NCBI GenBank assembly: GCA_020466095.1
Contig: CM035806.1
Location: 60,650,896-60,714,895 of the forward strand
DNA from: Chlorops oryzae
Taxonomy: Eukaryota; Arthropoda; Insecta; Diptera; Chloropidae
Direction of reading: 5' to 3'
Length of the DNA: 64,000 nucleotides
Made by a program: the position numbers and the translations under genes. Of this stretch, positions 49,116-60,234 are shown piece by piece (positions within the stretch are counted from its first letter, which is position 1; every line of letters begins with the position of its first letter). A model generated the notes under the pieces. The model was not told where the DNA came from. It saw only the letters and a list, made by a program, of their open reading frames with translations, and did not search any database.

Positions 49116-51389
49116 ATGGTTAGTTGTATGATAGAAACTTACATCGAATATCCCTTGGGCTCGCGCATTAAGATTGGCGACAACTATGGAACAGTAAAGT
49201 ACGTCGGTGAGGTATGTTTTCATTAGAATAGATAAACGGATATATTGATATATGTATATATTGTGAAAAGGTTGGAGGTCATGATGGAACATGGTTGGGC
49301 ATTGAGTGGGATGATCCTCAACGCGGCAAGCATAATGGAAGTGTTGATGGTAAACACTACTTTCATACGCAATATCCGACAGCTGGAAGTTTTATACGCC
49401 CAAATAAATTGAGTGCTTTCGAATCTCTGGAAGAAGCTGTGCGAGAACGCTATTTAGGCTATTCGTCTAATAGTATTGACCAAACAATGATCCATGACAT
49501 GCAACGCAATATGCAAGCTTCGATATTTGAAGTTGTTGGTATGGAGAAAATTGCCCGTAAGCAAAGCAAGTTTGAGCAATTGCAGGAAGTCAGTGTTGAT
49601 AATAGTGCTATCAATTCGGCTGGGTACCTGAAGGATTTAAGCATTCTAACTTCATTGGATCTGACGCATTCATTGATATGGAATTGGAAAATCGTCGCTG
49701 ATATTGTGAGTCAGGTGCCCAATTTATTATACTTGAATTTGAGGTAAGTGTGAAACATTTCAAATAGCGAAAAAAATACAAAAACACAAAAATAATAAAC
49801 GAATCGCTCATCTTTCAGCTGCAACCGGTTGTTAGTGCCAACAACGGCACAAATTGTGGATCTGGAACCGGCTTTTCGGAACTTGCAATCAATTAACTTG
49901 AGAAATTGTGGTTTTAGAAAATGGGCAGACATTGTTCAAACGGCACTGCTTTGGCCAAATATACAGTCGTTGGGATTGCAAGAAAACGAGTTGTCGGAGC
50001 TGAACGAAGTGGATACGTCGAAATTGTTTAAGAAATTAAGGTGGGTACATAAATTTATAACCATACGATATATTAACCTAATATTATGATTATTGCGACC
50101 AAAGAGAATTGGATTTGCACCGTACAAAAGTTATGGACTTTGATCAAATACTCAAATTGGGTAACATCAAAACATTGACTTCTTTGAATCTGATGGAAAA
50201 TGGTTTGGAAGAGATTAAGTTACCTGATTGCGCAACGAATGAAAAACTCCAAATATTTTCAAGTTTGGAGCAATTAAATTTGTCGCATAACCCGATATGG
50301 AGCGAGGTGAGTGCAATAAAAAAAGTGTAGAACTAAAAGCTTTGCCACCAGTTGATAAACCAAATGAATTCCAATAATTTCTGGAAAGATTTGCATAACT
50401 TATGTGTTGTTTTGTGTCGATGGAGTACATATAAAATGGGTCTGATGGAATGCTCGTCAAATGTTTCGACATAAGAGAGCTGCCTACTTATTTTCTTTAC
50501 ATTTTAAACACCATCAATCTATCTAGCGATAATTCTTGCGAGAATCATTCATTTTTGTCGGATTAAAGACCATTTCATCTTTTGATACACAATAAAAATG
50601 TTGCTTCTTGGTTATTTAGTATATTAAATTAATGTCATCCCACTCTTCTTTTATATATATATATATTTATGTATGTTAAGTGCTTATAAACTAAATATTT
50701 CGTTGAAATCCTTTTTATGGTTGCACCCAAACAGGCTGATACGTTCAATGAACTCGACAAACTGCCCAAGCTCAAACGTTTAACGATCACACCAAATCTC
50801 AAATCGGATTTCTATGAAATGTTTTCAAAAGCTGTTGCTAACATAACCACGCTTGAATGTGTCAATAAAATACGCATTTCGGATGAAGATAGACGCGGCG
50901 CCGAATATGATATCTGGAAGAAATATGCCTTGGAATGGTTGAAAGCCTCTAAAAACACGGATACTTTAAGAGACTTCTATAAGAAGCATCGTTCTTATGC
51001 GATTATTGTCAAAAGTAGGAAATCTTTTATTTATTTTTTTGCTTTCTATAAATGTCTTCAAATTTTACAATTTTTCATTCACAGAATATGGTTCCCCAGC
51101 TGAGTTCATTCCACAAAATGCTTCTGCTTCCCGTTTAATAAAACTGCGTGTACTTTACCCGAAGACTGGCGAAATTTGGGAAAAGAAAGTGCCAAGAATG
51201 ATAACAGTACAAACGTTGCAAGGACTGATTATGAAGCATTTCGGTTGGAGCTCGGATAAGAAGCAACCTCGTTTGTCATATGTCGACCCAAAATATCCAG
51301 ATTTAATTGTACCATTAGAAAATGGGACAAAAACCCTCGATTTCTATTCAGTTAAAGATCAAGACACTGTTATGGTTCAAGATGATTAA
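49116..51389 (+). CDS. Tbce: Tubulin-folding cofactor E (TBCE)
   Basis: Chaperone that, with TBCD and TBCC, assembles and dissociates alpha/beta-tubulin dimers. Six exons: 49116-49211, 49271-49743, 49819-50040, 50105-50306, 50735-51014, 51085-51389. They total 1578 nt, 525 residues (human 527). An N-terminal CAP-Gly domain (about 8-75) has the tubulin-binding GKHNG motif (51-55). Leucine-rich repeats fill the centre (LTSLDLTHS, LQSINLRNCGF, LTSLNLMENGL, LEQLNLSHNPI), and a ubiquitin-like fold covers the last 90 or so residues. The start ATG is the first in frame. An AATAAA lies at 51605-51610. Confidence 0.96.
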
Positions 51390-52290
51390 AATGGTTTCGG
51401 AACGGAGCATTAATTTGATATTTATTTATATTTTTTGCAAATATTTAACCAAAAATCTTTTTTCTTTTTGTTAACATTATTTTGCGGCTAAACTTATGAA
51501 AAAGATGTCGCCCAACAGTGAATATATTTTTTTTTTTACCGCCAACTGTTTTTATTTTATTCAAATTACCCATACTAATTTGATTGCAAGAGCTGTTTTA
51601 AAGAAATAAAATCTATTCCAAGAGTTTTCATTTGAAAGCAATTCAGATTAATTAAAAAAAAAACATGTTCCTAATTGCAAACATTTTTTTTTTACTTATT
51701 TGGAGAATTTAATATGCGGGAACTGTCAGGGATGGCGTTACTCTTTGACTTTGGTCAGTTTGGAAGTTAGACTAAAATCTCTTTCAAATACAGTAAATTC
51801 TCGGAGAAGTTAAGTCTCACAAAAGTTAATAGTTGGAAAAATTAACAGAAATTTTGTTCTTATGAAAAGCGTTAAATGTTACTTTTTAATTAACTTTTTT
51901 GAGTTCGCTCTTATAATTTCAGATTTTATCGCAATGCTTTGCAAGATTTCAGTAAATATTCAATACAAAGAAATTCTATTTCTTAGGGAAAAATTTGGTT
52001 CATTGTTCAAGAAGCCAAAAAAATTTAGTAACCTCGTCATCACCTTAAGTTTTAAATTACTTAATCTAGAACGGGAGAGGTCTCATATTAATCGAAATGG
52101 AAAGTGGGTCGACGCTAATGAAAAAATTAAGCCATATATCATCATGGTGTCCATTAATAGGATATGCCTTTTGTTTCTCTCTCTAATTGTTAGTAAGAAA
52201 AATGTTGTTCACAGTAATTAACACCACTGTCTAAATGCAAATCCCGGAAGCTTATTATAATGTTCGTTAAAATTAGTAGTTATTTTTATA
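51390..52290. other. TBCE 3' flank
   Basis: Presumed 3' UTR then AT-rich DNA. An open frame at 51862-52221 has no recognised family and biased AT composition; not called. Confidence 0.4.
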
Positions 52291-52408
52291 TCAGCCCGAT
52301 TCTGAATTTTCCCGGGGAATTAACTTTTCTCGACAGTAAACTTCTTTTGGCAATATTTGGTAGAAGAAATTTGATGGGGAATGGGTATTTGACTTCAGAA
52401 TCGGGCTG
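52291..52408. mobile_element. 118-bp MITE, CAGCCCGATTCTGAA ends
   Basis: CAGCCCGATTCTGAA at the left and TTCAGAATCGGGCTG at the right are perfect 15-bp inverted ends. Confidence 0.75.
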
Positions 52409-52910
52409 TAGATGTTTTGTGAAAATGTAAATACCCCTTTTAAAAGAACGATACACGCCTCTGTGAGGATTCGTTGCCACTTTTTCAAAACCATTCCACC
52501 GATGTGCTGTCACTGCTGCCACCTCTTGACAAAATGTGTAGAATTTTTTCTCAAAACGTCTAAAAAGAGCTAAATCACGAATTTACCTGTTAACACCGGC
52601 TTCTTGGACATATCGCTCCATCTAGATATGTCAAAACAATAAACCTTACTAAATATATATATATATTTTCTTCACCCTTAAAACGTTCAATTCAATCAAA
52701 ACTTTTGTTGCATTTCGTTTTGACTGGAATTAGGAAAGAAAGAAAGAGAAGCGCAGAACATTTAACAAACAACCGTCTTTTTTCTTCGCTCGTCTTTCTC
52801 TTCTTACTTAATTGTTTCAGAAAATTTGTTCGTGTGTCTGACTCTCGACTTATTAGAAAAAATTTGTGGTAAGAAATTGTGAGTCAAATAAAAAATCTAC
52901 CGTTTCCAAA

Positions 52911-52951
52911 TCTAAGGTATAACGGAGCCCCGAAGCTAAATCTAGGTTATA
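52911..52951 (-). promoter_or_regulatory. Element shared with the UQCR11 upstream region
   Basis: Reads on the minus strand TATAACCTAGATTTAGCTTC then GGGGCTCCGTTATA, nearly the same as 41162-41205. It lies about 130-170 bp before the COA4 start codon. Confidence 0.35.
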
Positions 52952-53081
52952 ATTGGAAAAACGCCAAAGGGAATATATTATTTTTTGTTATGCTATTTTA
53001 TGTCATCACAGAAATTGCGGCTTTAGGTTAGGTATAATCCTCGACAAATGTAAATCTTAGCTTTTTGAATGATAAGAGAAT

Positions 53082-53613
53082 ATGCCAGTAAAATCGGCAT
53101 CATCGTTAACTGAACAAGAAGATCCAGTTGAGCTTATGCTTAAGAAAACCGGATGCATTGAACTGCACTACAAGGTACATATGGTATACATATCGCACAC
53201 CCTCTTCTAAGGTGACACAACTCAAAAATCGTCGTTTTTGAGTTAACATATGGATCTTGATTATAGTTCACCTCTCTACCTGCACGAAAAATTCTATTCC
53301 GTTTTTGTTATTATAAAAAGCCGAATACTCCCGTCAATGCCTTTCTTCTTGCTTTGATTGACACTGCGACGCAGTTTGCTTTTCGCGTTTTCTGAAAAAT
53401 GAAATGATTTTGAGTTGTGTCTTCTTAGAAGAGGCTGTGCGATATGTATGTTTTATAACTCAAAATTAATTAGACATCTATCTTTCCAAGGTTCAAGAGT
53501 GCATTGCGGAAACGGGTGATTGGCGGCGTTGTCAGGACCAAGTGAAAGAGTTTAGAGCCTGTATGCAGAAATTCACAGAAGCTCAAAGCAAAAAATACGC
53601 ACATACTCAATAA
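53082..53613 (+). CDS. COA4: Cytochrome c oxidase assembly factor 4 (COA4), twin CX9C protein
   Basis: Intermembrane-space protein of the CHCH class needed for complex IV biogenesis. Two exons, 53082-53174 and 53491-53613, give 71 residues. Cysteines 25 and 35, and 45 and 55, form two exact CX9C motifs. EEDP-like acidic sequence before them, and VQEC..DWRRCQDQVKEFRAC, match the human COA4 pattern (VQECMAQHQDWRQCQPQVQAF). The intron contains a 264-bp MITE. The stop is only 28 bp before the PTRH2 start codon, with no canonical polyadenylation signal between. Confidence 0.93.
53186..53449. mobile_element. 264-bp MITE in the COA4 intron
   Basis: ATACATATCGCACA at the left pairs with TGTGCGATATGTAT at the right. 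The arms stay complementary for about 42 bp (through CCTCTTCTAAG and GACACAACTCAAAA) with three mismatches. It occupies most of the intron. Confidence 0.85.
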
Positions 53614-53641
53614 AATAATATTAAAAAAAAAAAATTCCACA

Positions 53642-54043
53642 ATGCTATCAAAACTTATGAGTTCCCTAAATGCTATGACCGTCCCACGTACAAAGCTGGC
53701 CTTAATAGTGCGCGGTGATCTAAAAATGTCAAGAGGAAAGACTGCAGCCCAGACAGCACATGCAGCAGTACTATGCTTTGCAGTAGCTCAGGAGGATGAG
53801 TCAAAAAAGAATATACTCAATGCGTGGTACTTAACTGGGCAACCCAAGATAGTCTTGCGGGTAGATAACTGTGGAGACATAATGAATATCGAAGAAACAG
53901 CAAAACAAGCTGGCATAAAGACAGCGCTGGTACGCGATGCCGGCCGTACACAATTGGAAGCTGGCACGGTAACCGTTTTGGGAATCGGACCAGATACGAT
54001 AGAGAATATAGACAAATTGGTAGCACATTTGAAGTTGTTGTAG
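53642..54043 (+). CDS. PTRH2: Peptidyl-tRNA hydrolase 2 (PTH2 family)
   Basis: Cleaves peptidyl-tRNA to recycle tRNA from stalled translation. Intronless, 133 residues. The PTH2 core is complete: KLALIVRGDLKMSRGKTAAQ with the following H-A-A (conserved Lys, Gly-Lys, Ala-Ala-Gln, His), GQPKIVLRVD, and DAGRTQLEAGTVTVLGIGP with the catalytic Asp region. It lacks the N-terminal membrane helix of the longer vertebrate protein. A second in-frame Met (residue 12) could start translation. An AATAAA at 54061-54066 is 18 bp past the stop. Confidence 0.95.
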   Translation: MLSKLMSSLNAMTVPRTKLALIVRGDLKMSRGKTAAQTAHAAVLCFAVAQEDESKKNILNAWYLTGQPKIVLRVDNCGDIMNIEETAKQAGIKTALVRDAGRTQLEAGTVTVLGIGPDTIENIDKLVAHLKLL

Positions 54044-54131
54044 ATTTCATAATTTATTCAAATAAAATGTTTTTTTTATTATTTGTTACTGTATTCTCAT
54101 AACGGTGTGTTTCAATTTTTACTATGACACT

Positions 54132-55479
54132 TTAAACTGGCTTTGGTTTTCTGTATTTGGTTGCAATGGTCAATGCTATGGGTACACCAAATGTTTCAAC
54201 CAGATCGGAGATGACACGCTCGGTAATCTGCCGTAGCTTTCCGTTGGATTCACCGCATATTAAACGCTCGATGCGAGCAGAAGGACATGTTACAATTACC
54301 GATGCGTATATTGTATCTGTATAAAAAGAATATTGTGGGATCTCGTCGCATGTCATTGCATTATAGAACTTACTTTTTTCAAGGCTATAATGTTCAAGGG
54401 TACTTTCCAAATTATACGGTATCTCTTGCGGTAAATAATCCAATAATCGTGCTCGCACGCTATTAACGATGAGTTCCTCTGGTGTTTCATCCGTAAAAAT
54501 TTCACCCGAATGCTGCCAGGAACGTGCTTTCGCAGAATTGATAAAATAGTCCTTCAAAACAAATAGGTAAGCGTTGTCAAAACTAGTTATTTGTTTTAGC
54601 GAGAGAACTCACATGAACCTGATTTAAGCCATCGCCCGTTATTGATGAAACCAAAAAGACTTCACTGAAATGTCTCCAGCTAATTTCACGCTTATTCAGT
54701 TCAATGTATCCAGCATCCTTTTCAGTACTATTGGTGGTATCCCTTAAGGCATTTGGACTTTGCTTTTTGCTCTGTCCCTTAACTATTAATGTATTATCTG
54801 TTAGCTTTCGTATGAGTTCCAATAGAACACGTTTCGATTTTAGAGCATCAATCTTATTTAATACCAGAATGCTGGGTATTGAAGCATATTCCTTTAAAGT
54901 ATCAATCACCGTTGAGTGCAGCTCGTTTCGTAACCATGTATTGGAGACATCATGCAGCACGGCAATAACGTCAGCGTGTTGTACAGCGTGACGATAGGCA
55001 CTCTTGAAGGCTCTTTCCAAATTATGCTTTTTGATTTCGCGTTGCGTCACCAAGCCTGGTGTATCATAAAAGACAAGCTGAGTCTGCCCAACGGAGTAAA
55101 TTGCTTTATTCGCTTTACGGGTTGTATGCACTTTGGACGATGTGGGACAAACCTGTAAACACATTTCGCATTTATATTGGATATTCTGAAATTATGTTGA
55201 TATTTTTTTTAAAATAATTCGTACCCTGTGGTTGATTAGATTATTGATGAATGTGCTCTTTCCAGCGTTGGGAACACCAATGACTGCTATGTTCAATGAC
55301 CGTTGCGTCGGCTTCGGTTCGGTTTCCGTTATGGTTGGAGCGGCGATTGCGGTTTTTGCATTACTTGTCGCTGCCAAGCAATTACTTCGGGTAATCGTCG
55401 AGGCATTGAATGGACTTTCCAAAGTGCTTTTGAGTAAATTTTTCGTGAAAATGATTACACTATTCCTTAAAATCGTCAT
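54132..55479 (-). CDS. ERAL1: Mitochondrial GTPase Era (ERAL1)
   Basis: Binds 12S rRNA and chaperones the small mitoribosomal subunit. Four exons, 55479-55225, 55152-54613, 54551-54374 and 54316-54132, total 1158 nt, 385 residues. A basic, hydroxylated N-terminus fits a mitochondrial presequence. G1 is GVPNAGKS (68-75), G3 is DTPG (115-118), G4 is NKID (184-187) and G5-like is SSITGDGLNQ. The linker PEELIVNSVRARLLDYLPQE is typical of Era, and the KH domain is at about 300-385. The KH GXXG loop reads Gly-Glu-Ser-Asn-Gly, one residue longer than usual. Convergent with PTRH2; its AATAAA (54053-54058) lies almost at the PTRH2 stop. Confidence 0.95.
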
Positions 55480-55992
55480 TTTTCATTTATTAAATATAAT
55501 TGCATGCGACTTGCACAACACCAAAACAGCCGTTCGAAGAAACATGCGATGTAGCCAGATATTATTTAGTCGGGGATCCCCAAATTGTGCTTCCACTTAC
55601 GACACACAACGGTACCGTGCCGAATTAAAACTTACTCCATGAAGAGAGAAAAAAAAATTAAGAAACAATTTAATTTAATATTCAAGAATGTCATATGATT
55701 TTTAAGGCCGAGCTAAAAATTTCAATTATATATTTGTTATAACTTAAAAAGGTCTTGGATTGGATTGAAAATCTTTTTGAAAGTGTGTTTAAGCCTAAGT
55801 TAATATGATCACTCAATTATTTTTGACATTTGAAATGCTTGATATCAGCCCTGAAAAATATAAACTTCAAAATGTACGTAATTTTACAAAAAAGTGTTAC
55901 CTTTTTGAGCACCAATTTAGCAAAAATGATTAACCATTTATTTTTACCATTTGTTTTTTTGCTGTGACATGTGATTTCACTGTAGCTTATTA
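55480..55992. other. 5' flank of ERAL1
   Basis: Presumed promoter DNA of ERAL1; no further gene or named promoter motif recognised. Confidence 0.4.
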
Positions 55993-56117
55993 GTGGTACT
56001 CATGCAGCTTCGCAAATGCCTTCGCAACTTTTCCCATCGTACATTTTCATATAAATTTTGACATTTGTGTGACAAATTTCTCATTTCCCACAATTTGCGA
56101 AGCTGCATGAGTCCCAC
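55993..56117 (-). mobile_element. 125-bp MITE, copy 2
   Basis: Same length and family as 24562-24686, in opposite orientation, also flanked by TA on both sides. Confidence 0.8.
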
Positions 56118-56914
56118 TATCGAATTTTTATTTTGGATTAAAGCTGTACAAATTCACAATTTAATTGCAATTGCAATTGGTTTTAATGGTATGTAATAGG
56201 AAACGAAAAACTTCTTTCAAAGACAGAATGGCTGAATATACACTTAGGCACTTGCCCAACTTTCGAGACAGAGAGACGCAAAGACGTGAGGGGTAGCTTG
56301 TCTAATTTTTGCTCAGCGAAAAAGCCGCACCAAAATATGTACGTGTGAAAAACCAATTGGACTAGTGTACGGGCAAATTTCCAATTTTTGGTGTGGGTAA
56401 TTTTTAGACAAGTGTACATCCACTCAATGTACCTTAAACGAAGCAATTGTTAATAATGTACCTTTGAGGTCGAAAACGTCGGGAAAAGGTAGATTTGAAC
56501 AGTGCTGCCACTTTGCGGATAATACAGTACAACACCCCAGCCGGATTTTATTGCATGCATGACAGAATCATCGATTAAGATTTTTTTTTAAAAACAGGGA
56601 TTTGCGTATTTTCAAAATGTCTGCTATGATTTACACAATTTTTGAGCAAGTTTAATTCACTTCTGCTTTTCATTCAAGTGAATTTAATACTAAAAAATTG
56701 TGATAGAATCGGTAACGTTTTATGTTATTGTTGATTAATGCTATGAGCTAGCGTTATATTATAACATACTCAATTAAGTACCTACTTTTAACAGGAAAAT
56801 AAAAAATGGAAATAAAAAATAAAAAATTTAAAATTAATAAATATTTATCTTTCTTTACCTCCCAAATCCCACTAGAATATGAAAATATGAAAAGTTAAAA
56901 GTTTGATCCATTTC

Positions 56915-57125
56915 AGCCAGCCAGCATGTACTCTTTTCTCAAATGAAGCTTTCATGCGATTTAGGGCCATAAACTCCTTTACCACATGAATTTTGAAGTA
57001 CTGAAAATAGCGGCCATCTCCTAACAAATTTCATTAGAAATAAGGGTTAGTAATGCGAGTAGTCGCAGTATAAATTTTCACCACTTCAGAAGTACTGCAG
57101 AAGTAGTGAAATTTCCGGCTGGGTA
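56915..57125. repeat. Dispersed repeat, copy 2 (partner at 14305)
   Basis: Shares ordered blocks with 14305-14545 (AGCCAGCCAGC, GCGGCCATCTCCTAA, AAATTTCATTAGAA, GGCTGGGTA). The stretch 56118-56914 before it shows no gene. Confidence 0.6.
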
Positions 57126-57236
57126 TCTACTTAAAATTTCCAGCCGGGTACATGAGTACGTTTTTCGAATATAGAAGCTCTGGAAACGGAGGCCATCAGA
57201 TTTATTGAGTAATAAGTTACCATCAAATATAACAAT

Positions 57237-57446
57237 ATATGTCACTCTCAGAGATATTGCGCGGGACGTTTCGCGCCAGTTAGAAAGAGATGTTACTCGG
57301 CAGGCAAAAGAAGAGCGAGAGAGAAATACTTTTGGTGAGTACCTCAGTGCAAAATGCTCATTTTGGTGGGTACCCAAGACCGTGGTGGGTACCCAAGACC
57401 GTGTTGAAAAGAGCCAAAATGGAAACGGCTCCTGAGTGACATATAT
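57237..57446 (+). mobile_element. TATATGTCACTC MITE, copy 1
   Basis: Inverted ends TATATGTCACTC and GAGTGACATATA. The interior has the 16-bp word GTGGGTACCCAAGACC twice in tandem. Copies at 59624-59838 and, inverted, 60813-61008. Insertion at TA-rich sites. Confidence 0.8.
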
Positions 57447-58147
57447 AGTAATATATGGTTACCATCATGTAGGACTGCAGGTCTAACTGTCGACGTCGAA
57501 AAGCCTCTGCCGCGATGGGGAAATAAACCATTAGGCAGGTATAGGAAATTCAACAAATTGGAGAAATTCACCAAAAAGCTACCAACAAAAACCTTAAGCA
57601 GGAATAGGAAAATCAACAAATTCGAGAAATTCACCAGAAAGCACCAACAACAATACGGGTAAACTCTTCTTCTTCCTAATCCCTGCAATGTGTTAGAGCT
57701 ACGCTGCTTCAACATAGGCATATAGCATGAGGAAAAGAGAAGCACGCTATGGCAGCGAAATCTTTAACTCTGCTCTGGTGAAATGCATTGCCACTTTTAT
57801 TTTTAATTTTGGGAGATTTTCGAGTTCATTACATAAAAAATATCTACCAAACTCATAAAATGATATGAAAAGCTTGAAAAACATAAAAATAATCAAGGAA
57901 TCGCAATATCAAGGAGAAATATGAATTGCTTTTTTGTCCTACCTTGTCCACATAACTTTTTGATCACACTATTTCAGCAAAAATGCTAAATTCTATATAC
58001 AATCAAATTCGTAGCCGTAGTCAAAAATGTATGTCAATTTATTACAGAATGAACACATTCGTACACATTGAGCAATACATATCGTAATACATTTAGTAAA
58101 GTTTCAATTATGAACTTTTCAAGCAATTTAAAAAACCGAGCCGACGC

Positions 58148-59590
58148 CGCACAGTGCTTCGATCCTATACATTCGATGGACAAAAATAGAAAGAAGTGTC
58201 GTAGGGCAATGAAATTTGGCACAAGTCCCTAATATGGCTTAATTAAGAAAATTTCTAAGTTTCATCAAAATTGACCCCACCCACCACCCACCTCCCATAC
58301 CACCCAAAGTTATTTTTGGCTATAAAAATGGATATTTTGCCAAAAATTTCTTAAAAATTGGGGGAAGAGTATATACATATGGGATCTTATCAAAAAATAA
58401 TATTTCCTCCATTAATTTCGTAAGATTTTTATTACTGTTTTAACGTTCGCGTCTTAAGTCTTTTCGCAGACAGTTCTGTTAAAAAAACGAGAGAGATAAA
58501 GCAAGGACTTAAGACTCAATAATCAGCCACATTTTTCTAAAATTGCAACGAAAAACAACGAAGGTAAAGACTTATAAATGTATGCACATTTCATAAATAT
58601 TGAAAAGCATACTTTTTGGCTGCATTTAATAATGTTTATTTTCAGAGAAAACTTTAGTATAAATCATGAAAATATACATTTTTAAAATCTAACTTTTTCT
58701 TTATTTGTTGGTTCGATAAAAGTCTGATTGTTTCATAACTTATTAGAGGAATATATAACGTATTAAAAATAGGAATAAAAAAAAAACCGTTTTTCCGTAT
58801 TTTTTTTTTACTCCATTAAAGTTTCGATATTTTTTACTATGAAAAAAAAACTTGTGCCTTTTTCAAGCAGAAAAGCAAAATGATATTATATTAAGCTCCT
58901 TTGCCTAAAAGCATATTTTTAATGTACTTCTCATATATTGAAAAAGTTAAAACAACAAACCTAAAGTCTATTAAGCAAAAAATGTATTTCTGGCAATTTC
59001 TGGCAATTTCTTGCCAAACAGCTTGAAACAAGTGTTTCATAAATCAAGAAAAACGCTTTTGGGAAAAATGATTTTTTTCTCAATTGTTGGTTCGATAGAA
59101 GTCTGACTTTTTCATAACTTATTAGAAGAATATAAAATATATTGAAAATAGGAATAAAAAAAACCTTTTTTGCGTACTTTTTTTTTACTCCAATAAAGTT
59201 TTGTAATTTTTGAATATCCAACCAAAACTTTGTGTTTTTTAAAGCAAAAAAAGAAAATGTCATTAAGCCCCTTGGCCATAAAGTATAATTTTATTTATTA
59301 CTTATATATTGAAGAAGTCAAAATATTAAATTTAAAATAATTTCACGAAAAACTTAATTTTTGACATTATTTTTAGTGAATCGACTTGAGCGAATTATTT
59401 TGTTAAAGCAGTTTTGCTTAAAATCGTCTTAGTTGAGCGCCCTCTAGTGGTGATATAAAGAGTCAAACCATTAATATTTTTCTATAATTCTATTAGTTGT
59501 TTTATTATCTTTCCGAAAATATATATTTCATCAATATATTAAAACAATTTTTTTTTTTGGATTTTTGTCTATGGAACGAAGCACTGTGCG
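58148..59590. mobile_element. Inner element with CGCACAGTGCTTCG ends
   Basis: CGCACAGTGCTTCG on the left and CGAAGCACTGTGCG on the right are inverted, each followed inward by GACAAAAAT in matching orientation. It contains a degenerate direct repeat (58689-58948 and 59073-59320). Confidence 0.6.
58689..59320 (+). repeat. Diverged direct duplication
   Basis: Two segments of about 250 bp, starting TTGTTGGTTCGAT and sharing TTCATAACTTATTAGA, AAAATAGGAATAAAAAAAA and a CTCC.(A)TAAAGTTT block, lie in tandem about 385 bp apart. Confidence 0.65.
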
Positions 59591-59623
59591 CCGTGTTTCT
59601 TTGATAATTTTCTCCATATATTA

Positions 59624-59838
59624 CTATATATGTCACTCTCATAGATTTTGGGCGGGACATTTCGCGCCAGTTAGAAAGAGATGTTACTCGGCAGGCAAAG
59701 AAGAGCGAGAGAGAAATACTTTTGGTGAGTACCTAAGTGAAAAATGCTCATTTTGGTGGGTACCCAAGACCGTGGTGGGTACCCAAGACCGTGTTGAAAA
59801 GAGCCAAAATAGAAACGGCTCCTGAGTGACATATATAG
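59624..59838 (+). mobile_element. TATATGTCACTC MITE, copy 2
   Basis: Close copy of 57237-57446 in the same orientation, including the duplicated GTGGGTACCCAAGACC. It abuts the 391-bp MITE copy. Confidence 0.8.
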
Positions 59839-59843
59839 TTATA

Positions 59844-60234
59844 TGCTATAAACAGAATAAGGGCGTCAGCGAATATTCGCTCGACGTCGTTGCTTAAAAT
59901 GCACACGGTTATACGAAGTTGCCCACAACACAGCGAATTTCGCCGCGTCAAAACGCCGCAATAGCTCTAATTCTAATGGTAGCGCCGGCGACTGGCGAAT
60001 CGCAGAATTTACACATCAAAAAACATATGCATTTGTATAAAATCTTTGAGATTTTGTTTCGAAAATGAGGGTTTGTACTTTCTGCTGGCAATGACTTATA
60101 TTTTCAATCATAGTTTTTCGAAATTCTGAAAACAACATGAGTTCGCCATTCGCTGTCATTGTGTTTACCCGCGCGAATTCTTCGGCGTATTCGCCTGGCG
60201 AATATTCGCTTACGCCCTTATTCTGTTTATAGCA
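59844..60234. mobile_element. 391-bp MITE, copy 2
   Basis: Same length and nearly the same sequence as 38559-38949, with TGCTATAAACAGAATAAG-type ends. The flanks are AT repeats, so the duplication is ambiguous. Confidence 0.85.
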
